NCBI RefSeq assembly: GCF_013385635.1
Contig: NZ_JACAPR010000023.1
Span: forward strand, 102,145-166,144
Direction of reading: 5' to 3'
Source of the DNA: Pseudomonas gingeri
Lineage (GTDB): Bacteria > Pseudomonadota > Gammaproteobacteria > Pseudomonadales > Pseudomonadaceae
DNA: 64,000 nt
The number at the start of each line of letters is the position of its first letter. The first letter of the stretch is position 1. The position numbers and the translations under genes are program-made. Below the pieces are notes generated by a model. That model was given only the letters and a program-made list of their open reading frames with translations, did no database searches and had not been told where the DNA came from. Below, one piece after another: positions 1 through 9,200 of the stretch.

Positions 1-319
1 CGGCGGTGGCGACATGACGGACAGCGCCAGGCTCAAGGGCCTCATCGCTGGCAAGCCAGCTCCTACACGGATCGCGTCTGCCACGATACTTTCGGTGATG
101 CACAAACGTGTAGGAGCCGGCTTGCCGGCGGTGGCGACATGACGGACAGCGCCAGGCTCAAGGGCCTCATCGCTGGCAAGCCAGCTCCTACACGGCTCGC
201 GTCTGCCACGATACTTTCGGTGATGCACAAACGTGTAGGAGCCGGCTTGCCAGCGATGGCGACATGACAGACAACGCCAGGCTCCAGGGCCTCATCGCCG
301 GCAAGCCGGTTCTTACAGG
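1..319. repeat. Tandem REP array, 125-bp period
   Basis: Alternating copies of a REP palindrome (GTAGGAGCCGGCTTGCCGGC and its inverted partner GCTGGCAAGCCAGCTCCTAC) joined by constant linkers. The segment beginning CGGCGGTGGCGACATGAC recurs at 1 and 126 and, with small changes, at 251, an exact 125-bp period over about 2.6 copies. No gene is visible in it. The window starts inside the array, so its left end is unknown. Confidence 0.9.
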
Positions 320-541
320 AAGACGCGGCGGCGCATAAATTTCAGGCTAAACTGGACGTTAAGCCGATCACCCTGAAAACCCCTTCGATCAGTCAAAAAT
401 GTGCCGTCCGTCATGTTTTGCACCGATTGATGTCGTTGTGTGAAAACCTTTTCCAGGTTCTGTGGTCTGGTTATCACTCGGGCAATAGCTATGTACGACG
501 CGTACTGCTAAATTGCCATCATCGACACCGAGCATGCCCCA
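320..541. other. Intergenic region upstream of the first gene
   Basis: About 220 bases between the REP array and the first coding region. It is more AT-rich than the genes. No reading frame with a convincing start and Pseudomonas-like composition is seen, and no confident promoter was identified. Confidence 0.4.
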
Positions 542-841
542 ATGCGTATAGACGGCGTTTCATCACAGTCCTACCCCATCAAGCGCAAGCCCCGCAAAGC
601 TGGCGTGGTACTCGATGGCGACGAGGAACTGCTGGACAACGAGAATGACGACCTGTCGCAAGTCGCTGCTCGTGCCCAGGCCGCCGGCGGCCGCCTGGCC
701 AATCTGCCCGCACGTCCGCAGGACATGATCTTCCCGCGCTCGATGAGCAAAAGCGTCGCGACCGCCCTGGCCAGCTATCTGACCACCGCCGGTTTTGTCG
801 AGTGGGATATGGAAGTGCTGGGGCTCGACCTGCATATCTGA
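542..841 (+). CDS. Conserved hypothetical protein (99 aa)
   Basis: A small, charged protein with a basic N-terminus (YPIKRKPRKAG), an acidic middle (residues about 24-40) and a better-conserved-looking C-terminal half containing ARPQDMIFPRSMS and ending WDMEVLGLDLHI. It has no signal peptide or membrane segment. From memory, short proteins with this N-terminus and C-terminal motif are common in Pseudomonas, but no function is known to me. It lies 13 bases upstream of the DUF72 gene on the same strand and is probably cotranscribed with it. The start at 542 is the first in-frame ATG and lacks a strong ribosome-binding site. Confidence 0.65.
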   Translation: MRIDGVSSQSYPIKRKPRKAGVVLDGDEELLDNENDDLSQVAARAQAAGGRLANLPARPQDMIFPRSMSKSVATALASYLTTAGFVEWDMEVLGLDLHI

Positions 842-854
842 TCTAATCGGTGTC

Positions 855-1724
855 ATGACCGGTTCCATCCTGCCTTATTACCTTGGTTGTCCTTCCTGGA
901 GTGAAAACGCCTGGCGCGAATTCCTGTACCCGGAAAACGCCCGCCCGACGGATTTTCTCGATCTCTATTCCCAGGTCTTCAACGCCGTCGAGGGCAACAC
1001 CACTTTCTATGCGCGGCCAGCGCCGGGTACTGTCGAGCGCTGGGCACAGACCATGCCCGGCCATTTTCGCTTCACCGCCAAGTTTCCCCGGGATATCAGC
1101 CACGGCGGCGACTTGCGTGAGCAGGCGCAGGCGGCCGAGGATTTCCTGCAACTGCTCAAGCCCCTGGGCGAGCGTGTGTCGCCATTGTGGCTGCAATTGC
1201 CAGCGAGTTTCGCCCCTCACCGCCTGAGCGAACTGGCCGGGTTTATCGACAGCCTGGAGCGACCGCTGGCCATCGAGGTGCGTCATCCGGAATTCTTCGC
1301 CAGGGGCGATGCCGAGCGGATGCTCAATCGATTGCTGCTGGATCGTGGAGTGGAGCGCATCTGCCTCGATCCGCGGGCGTTGTTCAGTTGTACCTCGACC
1401 GAACCTTCGGTGCTGCACGCCCAATCGAAAAAGCCCAAGGTGCCGCCGCGTCCCGCCGCCTTTACCCGGTTTCCCCAGGTACGTTTCATCGGTCATCCGG
1501 AACTGGCGGCCAATGAAACCTTCCTCACGCCCTGGATCGAGAAAATCGCCGGCTGGATCGAGGAAGGGCGTACGCCGTACATTTTCCTGCATACCTCGGA
1601 CAACCGTCTGGCGCCGGAGCTGGCCCGACGTTTTCACCAGCGTCTGATGGCACGTTTGCCTGGCTTGCCGGCACTGCCTGAGCTATACAGAGAGCCCGCC
1701 GTGGAGCAACTCGGCTTGCTCTGA
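855..1724 (+). CDS. DUF72 domain-containing protein
   Basis: A 289-residue protein of the DUF72 (YecE-like) family, a TIM-barrel-like fold of unknown biochemical role. Family hallmarks visible are the N-terminal YYLGCPSWSENAW segment, the NAVEGNTTFYARP stretch, FRFTAKFPRDISH, an LWLQLPASF strand, and AIEVRHPEFF in the second half. The length fits the family. The reading frame is open upstream to 795, but ATG 855 is preferred because the upstream extension does not look like DUF72 and overlaps the preceding gene. It is followed 33 bases later by the PEP-mutase-like gene, possibly one transcript. Confidence 0.85.
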   Translation: MTGSILPYYLGCPSWSENAWREFLYPENARPTDFLDLYSQVFNAVEGNTTFYARPAPGTVERWAQTMPGHFRFTAKFPRDISHGGDLREQAQAAEDFLQLLKPLGERVSPLWLQLPASFAPHRLSELAGFIDSLERPLAIEVRHPEFFARGDAERMLNRLLLDRGVERICLDPRALFSCTSTEPSVLHAQSKKPKVPPRPAAFTRFPQVRFIGHPELAANETFLTPWIEKIAGWIEEGRTPYIFLHTSDNRLAPELARRFHQRLMARLPGLPALPELYREPAVEQLGLL

Positions 1725-1757
1725 CGGCGACCTGTTTCTTCTGCCGGGAGTCGACCA

Positions 1758-2600
1758 ATGGATGCGCAACCCTCTCAAGTCCAGAGCCTTCGCGCTCAGG
1801 CCTTCAAGGCTCTGCATGAACGCGCCGGAGCCTTTGTGATCCCCAATCCGTGGGATGCCGGCTCGGCAAAAATGCTCGCCGCCCTGGGCTTCGAAGCGCT
1901 GGCGACCACCAGCGCCGGCCTGGCGTTTTCCCTGGGACGTCCGGATGCCGAGGGCGCGATCACCCGCGCCGATACCCTGGACAACGCCCAGGGGATTGTC
2001 CGGGCGACTCCCTTGCCGGTGGCGGCCGACCTGGAAAACGGTTTTGCCGACAGCCCCGCGGGCTGTGCCGAGACCATCCTGATGGCGGCTGAAGTCGGCC
2101 TGGTGGGTGGTTCCATCGAGGACGCCACGGGCAATGCCGAAGACCCGATCTATCCCTTCGCACTGGCGGTCGAACGGGTCGAAGCGGCGGCAGCGGCGGC
2201 GCGCAGCTTGCCCTTTGCCTTCACGTTGACGGCACGGGCGGAAAACTTCCTGGTCGGTCGGCGGGATCTGGAGGACACCATCCGGCGCCTGCAGGCGTTC
2301 GCCGAAGCCGGTGCCGATGTGCTGTATGCGCCGGCCTTGAGTACGCCGGAGGAGATCCGCGCGATCGTCAAGGCGGTGGCACCCAAGCCGGTGAATGTGC
2401 TGATGTCCGGCGGTGTGTCGTTGTCGGTGGCGGATCTGAGCGCGCTGGGGGTCAAACGTATCAGTGTCGGTTCGGCATTGGCCCGGGCGGCGTACGGGGC
2501 GTTCTATCGGGCGGCCGAAGAGATTCGCGGGCAAGGGAGCTTTTCTGCGCTGGATCAGGCGATGCCATTTGCGCGGATCAATCAGATGTTCAAGGGTTAG
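1758..2600 (+). CDS. Isocitrate lyase/PEP mutase family protein
   Basis: A 280-residue TIM-barrel enzyme of the isocitrate lyase/phosphoenolpyruvate mutase superfamily, which makes or breaks C-C or C-P bonds next to a 2-oxo acid using a bound Mg2+. Visible family features are FVIPNPWDAGSAKML near the N-terminus, the acidic metal-site segments ADLENGF and GGSIEDATG, and TARAENFLVG. The KKCGH-type cysteine loop of true isocitrate lyases is absent, so glyoxylate-shunt activity is unlikely. Substrate cannot be assigned; oxaloacetate decarboxylase or methylisocitrate-lyase-like activities are alternatives. A GGAG ribosome-binding site precedes ATG 1758. A REP cluster follows the stop codon. Confidence 0.85.
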   Translation: MDAQPSQVQSLRAQAFKALHERAGAFVIPNPWDAGSAKMLAALGFEALATTSAGLAFSLGRPDAEGAITRADTLDNAQGIVRATPLPVAADLENGFADSPAGCAETILMAAEVGLVGGSIEDATGNAEDPIYPFALAVERVEAAAAAARSLPFAFTLTARAENFLVGRRDLEDTIRRLQAFAEAGADVLYAPALSTPEEIRAIVKAVAPKPVNVLMSGGVSLSVADLSALGVKRISVGSALARAAYGAFYRAAEEIRGQGSFSALDQAMPFARINQMFKG

Positions 2601-2644
2601 GACGTTCTGCGCTCGTGCGCAAAATCTGCATACGACACTGTACT

Positions 2645-2854
2645 TGTAGGAGCCGGCTTGCCGGCGATGGCGACATGACGGACAGCGCCAAGCTCAAGGG
2701 CCTCATCGCTGGCAAGCCAGCTCCTACAAGGGTCGTGTCTGCCACGATACTTTGCGGTGATGCACAAACGTGTAGGAGCCGGCTTGCCGGCGATGGCGAT
2801 CGTGAGGGCGCCACAAGATCCAAGGGCAGCATCGCGGGCAAGCCCAGCTCCTGC
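2645..2854. repeat. REP cluster related to the left-end array
   Basis: Three to four REP palindromes in alternating orientation, with the same linkers as the 1-319 array (GCGACATGACGGACAGCGCC; CTGCCACGATACTTT; GGTGATGCACAAACGTGTAG). The period is about 126 bases (2661 to 2787). It ends directly against the stop codon of the minus-strand gene at 2857, between two convergent genes. Confidence 0.9.
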
Positions 2855-2856
2855 GG

Positions 2857-3471
2857 TCACGCCGCCAGGCGCAGGTTGTGGGCCACCAGCGGGCGCGCCC
2901 AGAGCAGGTCGTAGTCCATTGCTTTCTGTTGCTGTGCCAGGGTCTGCTCGTCGAACGGCACGGCCGGTTTTTCCAGCAGGTCGAGTTCGAATTCGGCGAT
3001 CGGCAGGTGCAGCGGGCGCGGTTGTGGCCCCGTGCCCGGATCGGGCAACGGCTGCCCGGCGGTGAGTACGATCGGGCGAACCCAACCGCTTTCGAAGTCC
3101 TGCTGTTGCTGTTGCGCGACGATTTCATCGTCCGGATAGGGCGGTGCAGGCTTTTTCAGCAGGTCCAGTTCGAATTCGGCGATCGGCAGGAACAGCGGTT
3201 CTGGCGGGCGAACCGGCGTATCGGTGACATCGCAGTGCCGCTGGTCGACGATCTGCGCGAGCATTTCCGCACCGGCGGTTGGCTCGACCGGGCCGTCGAC
3301 CGGCAATTCGACGCTGGCTTGTTTCGGCGCATCACCCACTTGCTCGGCCATGGCTCGGGCAAAGAAATCCTGCCACAGATGGCTGACGCCGCTCAGTGCT
3401 TGAGAATTTCGCAGGCCGTAATCGCCGACGGGCGATAGATAACCTATGGATGTGCGTTGAATGTCTGACAT
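2857..3471 (-). CDS. Hypothetical protein with a duplicated 45-residue segment
   Basis: A 204-residue soluble protein that I do not recognise. Residues about 91-136 and 152-197 are two copies of one segment. Both carry LPIAEFELDLL, then K-x-PA or KPA, an acidic/proline stretch, an AQQQ run, and W-x-RP near the end. The N-terminal 90 residues are unlike the repeats. There is no signal peptide or membrane helix. The start at 3471 (MSDIQRTS) is chosen over the upstream ATG at 3513, which lies in the divergent promoter region. It is divergent from rsmJ across a 92-bp gap and convergent with the PEP-mutase-like gene. Confidence 0.65.
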   Translation of the reverse strand: MSDIQRTSIGYLSPVGDYGLRNSQALSGVSHLWQDFFARAMAEQVGDAPKQASVELPVDGPVEPTAGAEMLAQIVDQRHCDVTDTPVRPPEPLFLPIAEFELDLLKKPAPPYPDDEIVAQQQQQDFESGWVRPIVLTAGQPLPDPGTGPQPRPLHLPIAEFELDLLEKPAVPFDEQTLAQQQKAMDYDLLWARPLVAHNLRLAA

Positions 3472-3519
3472 AGCTCTCGGTCGACGCCCAGCTCTGGCAA
3501 AATGCCGGATCATTCTGTT

Positions 3520-3538
3520 ATCGGCAGTTTTTGCCGAT
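3520..3538. promoter_or_regulatory. Hairpin in the divergent intergenic region upstream of rsmJ
   Basis: A perfect 7-bp inverted repeat, ATCGGCA-GTTTT-TGCCGAT, lies between the divergent hypothetical gene (start 3471) and rsmJ (start 3564). It could be an operator or an RNA hairpin; there is no evidence for either beyond symmetry and position. Confidence 0.4.
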
Positions 3539-3563
3539 CATTAAATTTTTGAGCGTGTTTTTC

Positions 3564-4346
3564 ATGAGTGAGCAGCAAGCGGCCGTACGGATCAGAGTCG
3601 AGGCCTTGGCCGAAGGGTTTCAGCCCCAGGCGGAGCAGTGGGCCGAACGGCTGGGGTTGCCCTTGCAGGAGCCCGAGGCGGAGTTTGCGGTGCAGATCGG
3701 TGAGCAGGGGCTGCAGTTGCAGCAACTCGGGCCGGATGCACCGGGCCCGGTGCGGGTGGATTTCGTCGAAGGCGGTGCGGCGCACCGCCGCCTGTACGGT
3801 GGTGGCAGCGGCCAGATGATCGCCAAGGCGGTCGGTATCCAGCAGGGTGTGCGTCCGCGGGTGCTGGATGCCACGGCCGGCCTGGGCAAGGATGCCTTCG
3901 TGCTGGCCAGCCTGGGCTGCGAAATGAGCCTGATCGAACGCCAGCCGCTGATCGCTGCCTTGCTGGAAGATGGCCTGGCCCGTGGCCTCGATGATTTCGA
4001 GGTGGCGCCGATTGTTGCACGCATGCATCTGCTCAAGGGCAACTCGATCGAGGTGATGCGCAACTGGGAGGGCGAGCCGCCACAGGTGATCTACCTGGAC
4101 CCGATGTTCCCCCATCGGGAGAAAACCGCCCTGGTGAAAAAGGAAATGCGTCTGTTCCGGCCATTGGTCGGTGACGACCCGGATGCCCCTGCATTGCTCG
4201 AAGCCGCATTGGCGCTGGCGACCCATCGGGTGGTGGTCAAACGCCCGCGCAAGGCCCCGTGCATTGCCGGGGCGAAGCCGAGCCATGCCCTGGATGGCAA
4301 GTCGAGCCGCTACGATATCTATCCGAAGAAAGCGCTGAAGTCCTGA
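3564..4346 (+). CDS. rsmJ: 16S rRNA (guanine(1516)-N(2))-methyltransferase
   Basis: A 260-residue SAM-dependent methyltransferase that methylates G1516 of 16S rRNA in the small subunit. The SAM-binding motif I is VLDATAGLGKDAFVLA at about residues 100-115. The acidic end of the next strand is in SLIERQP, and the catalytic motif IV is YLDPMFPHR. The C-terminal VVVKRPRKAPCIAG and KSSRYDIYP are typical of RsmJ/YhiQ. ATG 3564 (MSEQQAAV) gives the family length; an in-frame ATG at 3531 would add a hydrophobic, non-conserved leader. The product is cytoplasmic. Convergent with the TetR gene that follows. Confidence 0.93.
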   Translation: MSEQQAAVRIRVEALAEGFQPQAEQWAERLGLPLQEPEAEFAVQIGEQGLQLQQLGPDAPGPVRVDFVEGGAAHRRLYGGGSGQMIAKAVGIQQGVRPRVLDATAGLGKDAFVLASLGCEMSLIERQPLIAALLEDGLARGLDDFEVAPIVARMHLLKGNSIEVMRNWEGEPPQVIYLDPMFPHREKTALVKKEMRLFRPLVGDDPDAPALLEAALALATHRVVVKRPRKAPCIAGAKPSHALDGKSSRYDIYPKKALKS

Positions 4347-4370
4347 GGCCACTCGTCGGCCCTGAATGAC

Positions 4371-5006
4371 TCAGGGCCTGTAGGCCCGCATGAACAGCTC
4401 CACCACCTCGCGCACATGAGCTTCGCCGTCCTCGGCGTTCAGCGGCTCGCCGCAGCCATAGAGCAGGCGGAAATTCGCCGCGCCCTTGAGCAGGCAGAAG
4501 AAGTGTTCGGCGGCATTGTGCGGCTTGTCGATATCCAGGGCGCCACTCTGGTGGATCTTGCTCAGCAGCCGCTCCATCTCCGTAAGCATCCGCTGCGGGC
4601 CGGCCTCGAAGAAGATCTGTGACAGCTTCGGGTCCTGGCTGCCCAGCGCCATGATCAGCCGATGCAGGTTCACCGACTCGTCGCTGTTGATCAGGATATG
4701 AAAGCCCCGGGCGATATTGAGCAGCACCGACTCCACCGGCACGCCCACGGGCAGGGCGAAGAACAGCTCGGGCAACTGCTCCTCGCATTTGGCCACCACG
4801 GCGGCGGAGAACAGCGTCTCCTTGTCGTTGAAATGGCTGTAGACCGTCAGCTTCGAAACACCTGCCGCTGCTGCTACCGCGTCCATGCTGGTGCTGGCGT
4901 ATCCATTACTCAGGAACAGATCTTTCGCCGCTTCAAGAATGGCCTGGCGTTTTGCCAGGTCCTTGGGGCGACCGGGGCCGCTGGGCACAGAAAGATTGTC
5001 GGACAT
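4371..5006 (-). CDS. mexL: TetR-family repressor of the adjacent RND pump (MexL-like)
   Basis: A 211-residue TetR/AcrR regulator. The N-terminal helix-turn-helix spans about residues 15-62 (RQAILEAAKDLFLSNGYASTS ... AGVSKLTVYSHF), followed by a helical ligand-binding domain. It is transcribed divergently from the efflux genes that start at 5100, the mexL/mexJK arrangement of P. aeruginosa, where MexL represses mexJK and itself. The length is close to MexL (212 aa, from memory). A palindrome in the shared intergenic region is the likely operator. The mexL symbol rests on resemblance and gene order; the inducing ligand is unknown. Confidence 0.8.
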   Translation of the reverse strand: MSDNLSVPSGPGRPKDLAKRQAILEAAKDLFLSNGYASTSMDAVAAAAGVSKLTVYSHFNDKETLFSAAVVAKCEEQLPELFFALPVGVPVESVLLNIARGFHILINSDESVNLHRLIMALGSQDPKLSQIFFEAGPQRMLTEMERLLSKIHQSGALDIDKPHNAAEHFFCLLKGAANFRLLYGCGEPLNAEDGEAHVREVVELFMRAYRP

Positions 5007-5015
5007 TTTCCACTT

Positions 5016-5043
5016 TAATACTGGACTGGTCAGTTTGGTATTA
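5016..5043. promoter_or_regulatory. Putative MexL operator
   Basis: A 28-bp imperfect palindrome in the 93-bp gap between the divergent repressor and pump genes. The outer arms are TAATAC/GTATTA and the inner arms ACTG/CAGT; 20 of 28 positions are symmetric. A TetR dimer bound here would cover both divergent promoters. A second ACTGG-type half-site occurs just downstream at about 5050-5060 on the opposite strand. Confidence 0.6.
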
Positions 5044-5099
5044 ATACCATGCCGGCCAGTATAATTATTCTGAGCATTCTTAGCGAAAGGTCCTACACC

Positions 5100-6200
5100 A
5101 TGTTCCGCTATGTCCTGCCCCTTGCGTTGCCGGTCAGTTTAGCCTTTTTCCTGGCAGGCTGTGGCCATGAAGAGTCCGCCCAAGTCACTGTACGTCCCGC
5201 AATGGTGGTTCAACCGCAACTGTCGGCCCAGGCCATGGACAGCTATCCCGGTGAGGTGCGGGCGCGTTTCGAGCCCGAGCTGGCGTTCCGTATCGGCGGC
5301 AAGGTGACCCGGCGACTGGTGGAGGAGGGTGAGCGGGTCAAGGCCAACCAGCCGCTGGCGGAGCTCGATCCCCAGGATGTGCGCCTGCAACTGGAGGCCA
5401 CCCGGGCCCAGGTCGCGGCGGCCGAGGCCAACCTGAGCCTGGTGCGTTCCGAGCGCGATCGCTACAAGACCCTGCTGGATCGGCAGATGGTCAGTCGTTC
5501 GCAGTATGACAACGCGGAAAACACCTACCGCGCCGGTGAGGCGCGCCTCAAGCAGATCAAGGCCGAGTTCGACGTCTCCAGCAACCAGGCCGGCTACGCC
5601 GTGCTGCGGGCGCCCCAGGATGGCGTGGTCGCCAAGCGTCAGGTCGAAGTCGGCCAGGTAGTGGCGGCCGGGCAGACGGTGTTCACCCTGGCCGCCGACG
5701 GCGAGCGGGAAGTGCTGATCAGTTTTCCGGAGCAGGCCTTCGGACGGTTCAAGGTCGGCCAGGATGTGGCAGTCGAGCTCTGGTCCCAGCCGGACCAGCG
5801 CTTCAACGGGCATATCCGCGAATTGTCGCCGGCGGCCGATCCGAAATCCCGGACCTTCGCCGCGCGGATCGCCTTCAGCGTCGGTAAAACCCCCGCCGAA
5901 CTGGGCCAGAGCGCGCGCGTGTTTGTCCAGGCCGCGAGTGTCGTGCCGTTGTCCGTACCGCTGTCTGCCCTGACCGCCGAGAATGGCGCGACCTACGTCT
6001 GGAAAGTCCAGGCGGACAACACCCTCAAGCGCACTCCGGTACGCGTCGGCGCCTTCGGCGAGAAGAGCGTGCCGGTGCTCGAAGGCCTCGGGGCCAGCGA
6101 CTGGGTGGTGGCGGCCGGTGTGCATGTGCTCCATGAGGGCGAACTGATTCGCCCGGTGGATCGCTCCAACCGCGTGGTCAACCTGGCGGCCAAGGAGTAG
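5100..6200 (+). CDS. mexJ: RND efflux periplasmic adaptor (MexJ-like lipoprotein)
   Basis: A 366-residue membrane-fusion protein that links the inner-membrane RND pump to an outer-membrane channel. The N-terminal lipoprotein signal has the lipobox LAGC (Cys about residue 21). A lipoyl/barrel-sandwich half-motif (FRIGGKVTRRLVEEGERVK) follows, then a coiled-coil hairpin (about 95-170, QLEATRAQVAAAEANLSLV) and the second lipoyl half (LRAPQDGVVAKRQVEVGQVV). Beta-barrel and membrane-proximal domains end the protein. ATG 5100 follows a GAAAGG ribosome-binding site and gives the signal peptide; an upstream in-frame ATG at 5049 would bury it. mexK follows after 6 bases. Confidence 0.9.
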   Translation: MFRYVLPLALPVSLAFFLAGCGHEESAQVTVRPAMVVQPQLSAQAMDSYPGEVRARFEPELAFRIGGKVTRRLVEEGERVKANQPLAELDPQDVRLQLEATRAQVAAAEANLSLVRSERDRYKTLLDRQMVSRSQYDNAENTYRAGEARLKQIKAEFDVSSNQAGYAVLRAPQDGVVAKRQVEVGQVVAAGQTVFTLAADGEREVLISFPEQAFGRFKVGQDVAVELWSQPDQRFNGHIRELSPAADPKSRTFAARIAFSVGKTPAELGQSARVFVQAASVVPLSVPLSALTAENGATYVWKVQADNTLKRTPVRVGAFGEKSVPVLEGLGASDWVVAAGVHVLHEGELIRPVDRSNRVVNLAAKE

Positions 6201-6206
6201 TCCCCG

Positions 6207-9200
6207 ATGGGTTTCAACCTTTCCGAATGGGCGTTGCGTAACCGCCAGATCGTACTGTTCCTGATGATATTGCTGGCGCTGGTGGGGGCTCTGTCCTACA
6301 CCAAGCTCGGCCAGAGCGAAGACCCGCCGTTTACCTTCAAGGCCATGGTGATCCGCACCAACTGGCCGGGCGCGACGGCCCAGGAAGTCTCGCGGCAAGT
6401 CACCGAGCGCATTGAAAAGAAACTGATGGAAACCGGTGAGTACGAGCGGATCATGTCGTTCTCCCGCCCCGGCGAATCCCAGGTGACCTTCATGGCCCGG
6501 GACTCGTTGCACTCGGCGCAGATTCCCGAACTCTGGTACCAGGTGCGGAAAAAAATCGGCGATATCCGCCAGACCCTGCCGCCGGACATCCAGGGGCCGT
6601 TCTTCAACGATGAATTCGGTACCACCTTCGGCAATATCTACGCGCTGACCGGCGACGGTTTCGACTACGCGGTGCTCAAGGACTACGCCGACCGTATCCA
6701 GATCCAGCTGCAGCGGGTCAAGGATGTGGGCAAGGTCGACCTGCTGGGACTGCAGGACGAGAAGATCTGGATCGAGCTGTCGAACGTCAAGCTGGCGACC
6801 CTCGGCCTGCCACTGACGGCGGTCCAGCAGGCGTTGCAGGAACAGAACACGGTGTCCACGGCGGGCTTCTTCGAAACGCCGACCGAGCGTGTGCAACTGC
6901 GCGTCAGCGGTAACTTCAAGAGCGTCGACGAAATCCGCAACTTCCCGATCCGGGTCGGTGATCGCACCTTCCGCATCGGGGATATCGCCGAGATCCATCG
7001 CGGCTTCAACGATCCACCGGCGCCACGCATGCGCTTCATGGGTGAGGATGCCATCGGCCTGGCCGTGGCGATGAACGAAGGCGGCGATATCCTGGTGCTG
7101 GGCAAGGCCCTGGAGGTCGAGTTCGCACGGATCCAGAAAAGCCTGCCGGCGGGCATGCAGTTGAGCAAGGTTTCCGATCAGCCGGCGGCGGTCAAGACTG
7201 GTGTCGGCGAATTCGTCCAGGTGCTGGTGGAGGCCCTGGCGATCGTCCTGCTGGTGAGTTTCTTCTCCCTCGGCGTGCGCACCGGCATGGTCGTTGCCCT
7301 GGCGATTCCGCTGGTGCTGGCGATGACCTTCGCCACCATGTATTACCTCGGCATCGGCCTGCACAAGATTTCCCTTGGTGCGCTGGTGCTGGCGCTGGGT
7401 TTGCTGGTGGACGACGCGATCATTGCCGTGGAAATGATGGCGATCAAAATGGAGCAGGGCTTCGACCGGCTCAAGGCGGCGAGCTTCGCCTGGACCAGCA
7501 CGGCGTTCCCGATGCTCACCGGTACGCTGATCACCGCCGCCGGCTTCCTGCCGATCGCGACCGCGCAGTCCGGGACCGGCGAGTACACCCGTTCGATCTT
7601 CCAGGTGGTCACCATCGCGCTGCTGGCGTCGTGGATTGCCGCCGTGGTGTTCGTGCCGTACCTGGGGGAAAAACTGCTGCCGGACCTGGCGAAGATCCAC
7701 GCCGCCAAACATGGCGCGGGGCAGCCTGACCCCTATGCCACGCCCTTCTACCAGCGGGTACGCCGCCTGGTGGGCTGGTGCGTGCGTCGGCGCAAGACGG
7801 TGATCGTCCTGACCGTGCTGTTGTTCGTCGGCTCGGTGGTGTTGTTCCGCTTCGTCCCGCAGCAGTTCTTCCCGGCTTCCGGACGACTGGAACTGATGGT
7901 CGACCTGAAGCTGGCCGAAGGCGCGTCGCTGAGTAACACCGCCGATCAGGTCAAGCGCCTGGAAGGCCTGCTCAAGGGACATGCGGGCATCGACAATTAC
8001 GTGGCCTATGTCGGCACCGGCTCGCCGCGTTTCTACCTGCCGCTGGACCAGCAATTGCCGGCGGCCAGCTTTGCCCAGTTCGTCGTGTTGGCGAAATCCA
8101 TCGAGGACCGTGAAAGCCTGCGGACCTGGTTGATCGGTACGCTCAACGAGCAGTTCCCCGACCTGCGCTCGCGGGTCACGCGTCTGGAGAACGGCCCGCC
8201 GGTAGGGTATCCGGTGCAGTTCCGGGTCACCGGCGAGCATATCGAAGTGGTGCGCGCCCTGGCCCGCAAGGTGGCGGCCAAGGTGCGCGAGAACCCCCAT
8301 GTGGTCAACGTGCACCTGGACTGGGAGGAGCCGAGCAAGGTGGTCTACCTGAATGTCGACCAGGATCGTGCCCGGGCCCTGGGCGTGAGCACGGCGAACC
8401 TGTCGCGCTTCCTGCAGAGTTCCCTGACCGGTTCGACCGTCAGCCAGTACCGCGAAGACAACGAGTTGATCGAGATCCTGCTGCGCGGCACCGTGCACGA
8501 GCGCAACGAGCTGTCGGCATTGCCGAGCCTGGCGGTGCCGACCGACAACGGCGCCAGCGTGGCGCTGTCGCAGATCGCGACGCTGGAGTACGGCTTCGAG
8601 GAAGGCATCATCTGGCACCGCAACCGCCTGCCCAACGTGACCATCCGCGCCGATATCTACGGCCAGGAGCAGCCGGTGAGCCTGGTCAAGCAGATCATGC
8701 CGACCCTGGACCCGATCCGTGCCGAATTGCCGGACGGCTACCTGCTGGACGTGGGCGGTACGGTGGAGGACTCGGAACGTGGCCAGGCTTCGGTGAACGC
8801 CGGGGTGCCGTTGTTCATCGTGGTGGTGCTGACCTTGCTGATGCTGCAATTGCGCAGCTTCTCGCGGGTGGCGCTGGTGTTCCTCACCGCTCCGCTGGGA
8901 CTGATTGGGGTGACGCTGTTCCTGCTGGTGTTCCGCCAGCCGTTCGGCTTCGTGGCGATGCTCGGGACCATCGCCTTGTCGGGGATGATCATGCGTAACT
9001 CGGTGATCCTGGTCGACCAGATCGAGCAGGATATCCGCGCCGGCATGTCGCAATGGCAGGCGATCATCGAGGCGACGGTACGGCGCTTCCGGCCGATCGT
9101 GCTGACCGCGCTGGCGGCGGTGCTGGCAATGATCCCGCTGTCACGCAGCGTGTTCTACGGGCCGATGGCGGTAGCGATCATGGGCGGCCTGATCGTGGCG

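Noticed and set aside
1..319. Possible CRISPR array
   Set aside because: Repeats alternate in orientation, carry REP palindromes, and the intervening linkers are the same in each copy; there are no unique spacers and no cas genes.
5139..9053. A 1304-codon open frame on the minus strand opposite mexJK
   Set aside because: It is a shadow of high-GC coding DNA: the translated product is rich in His, Gln, Arg and Gly without domains, while the plus strand encodes clear RND proteins.
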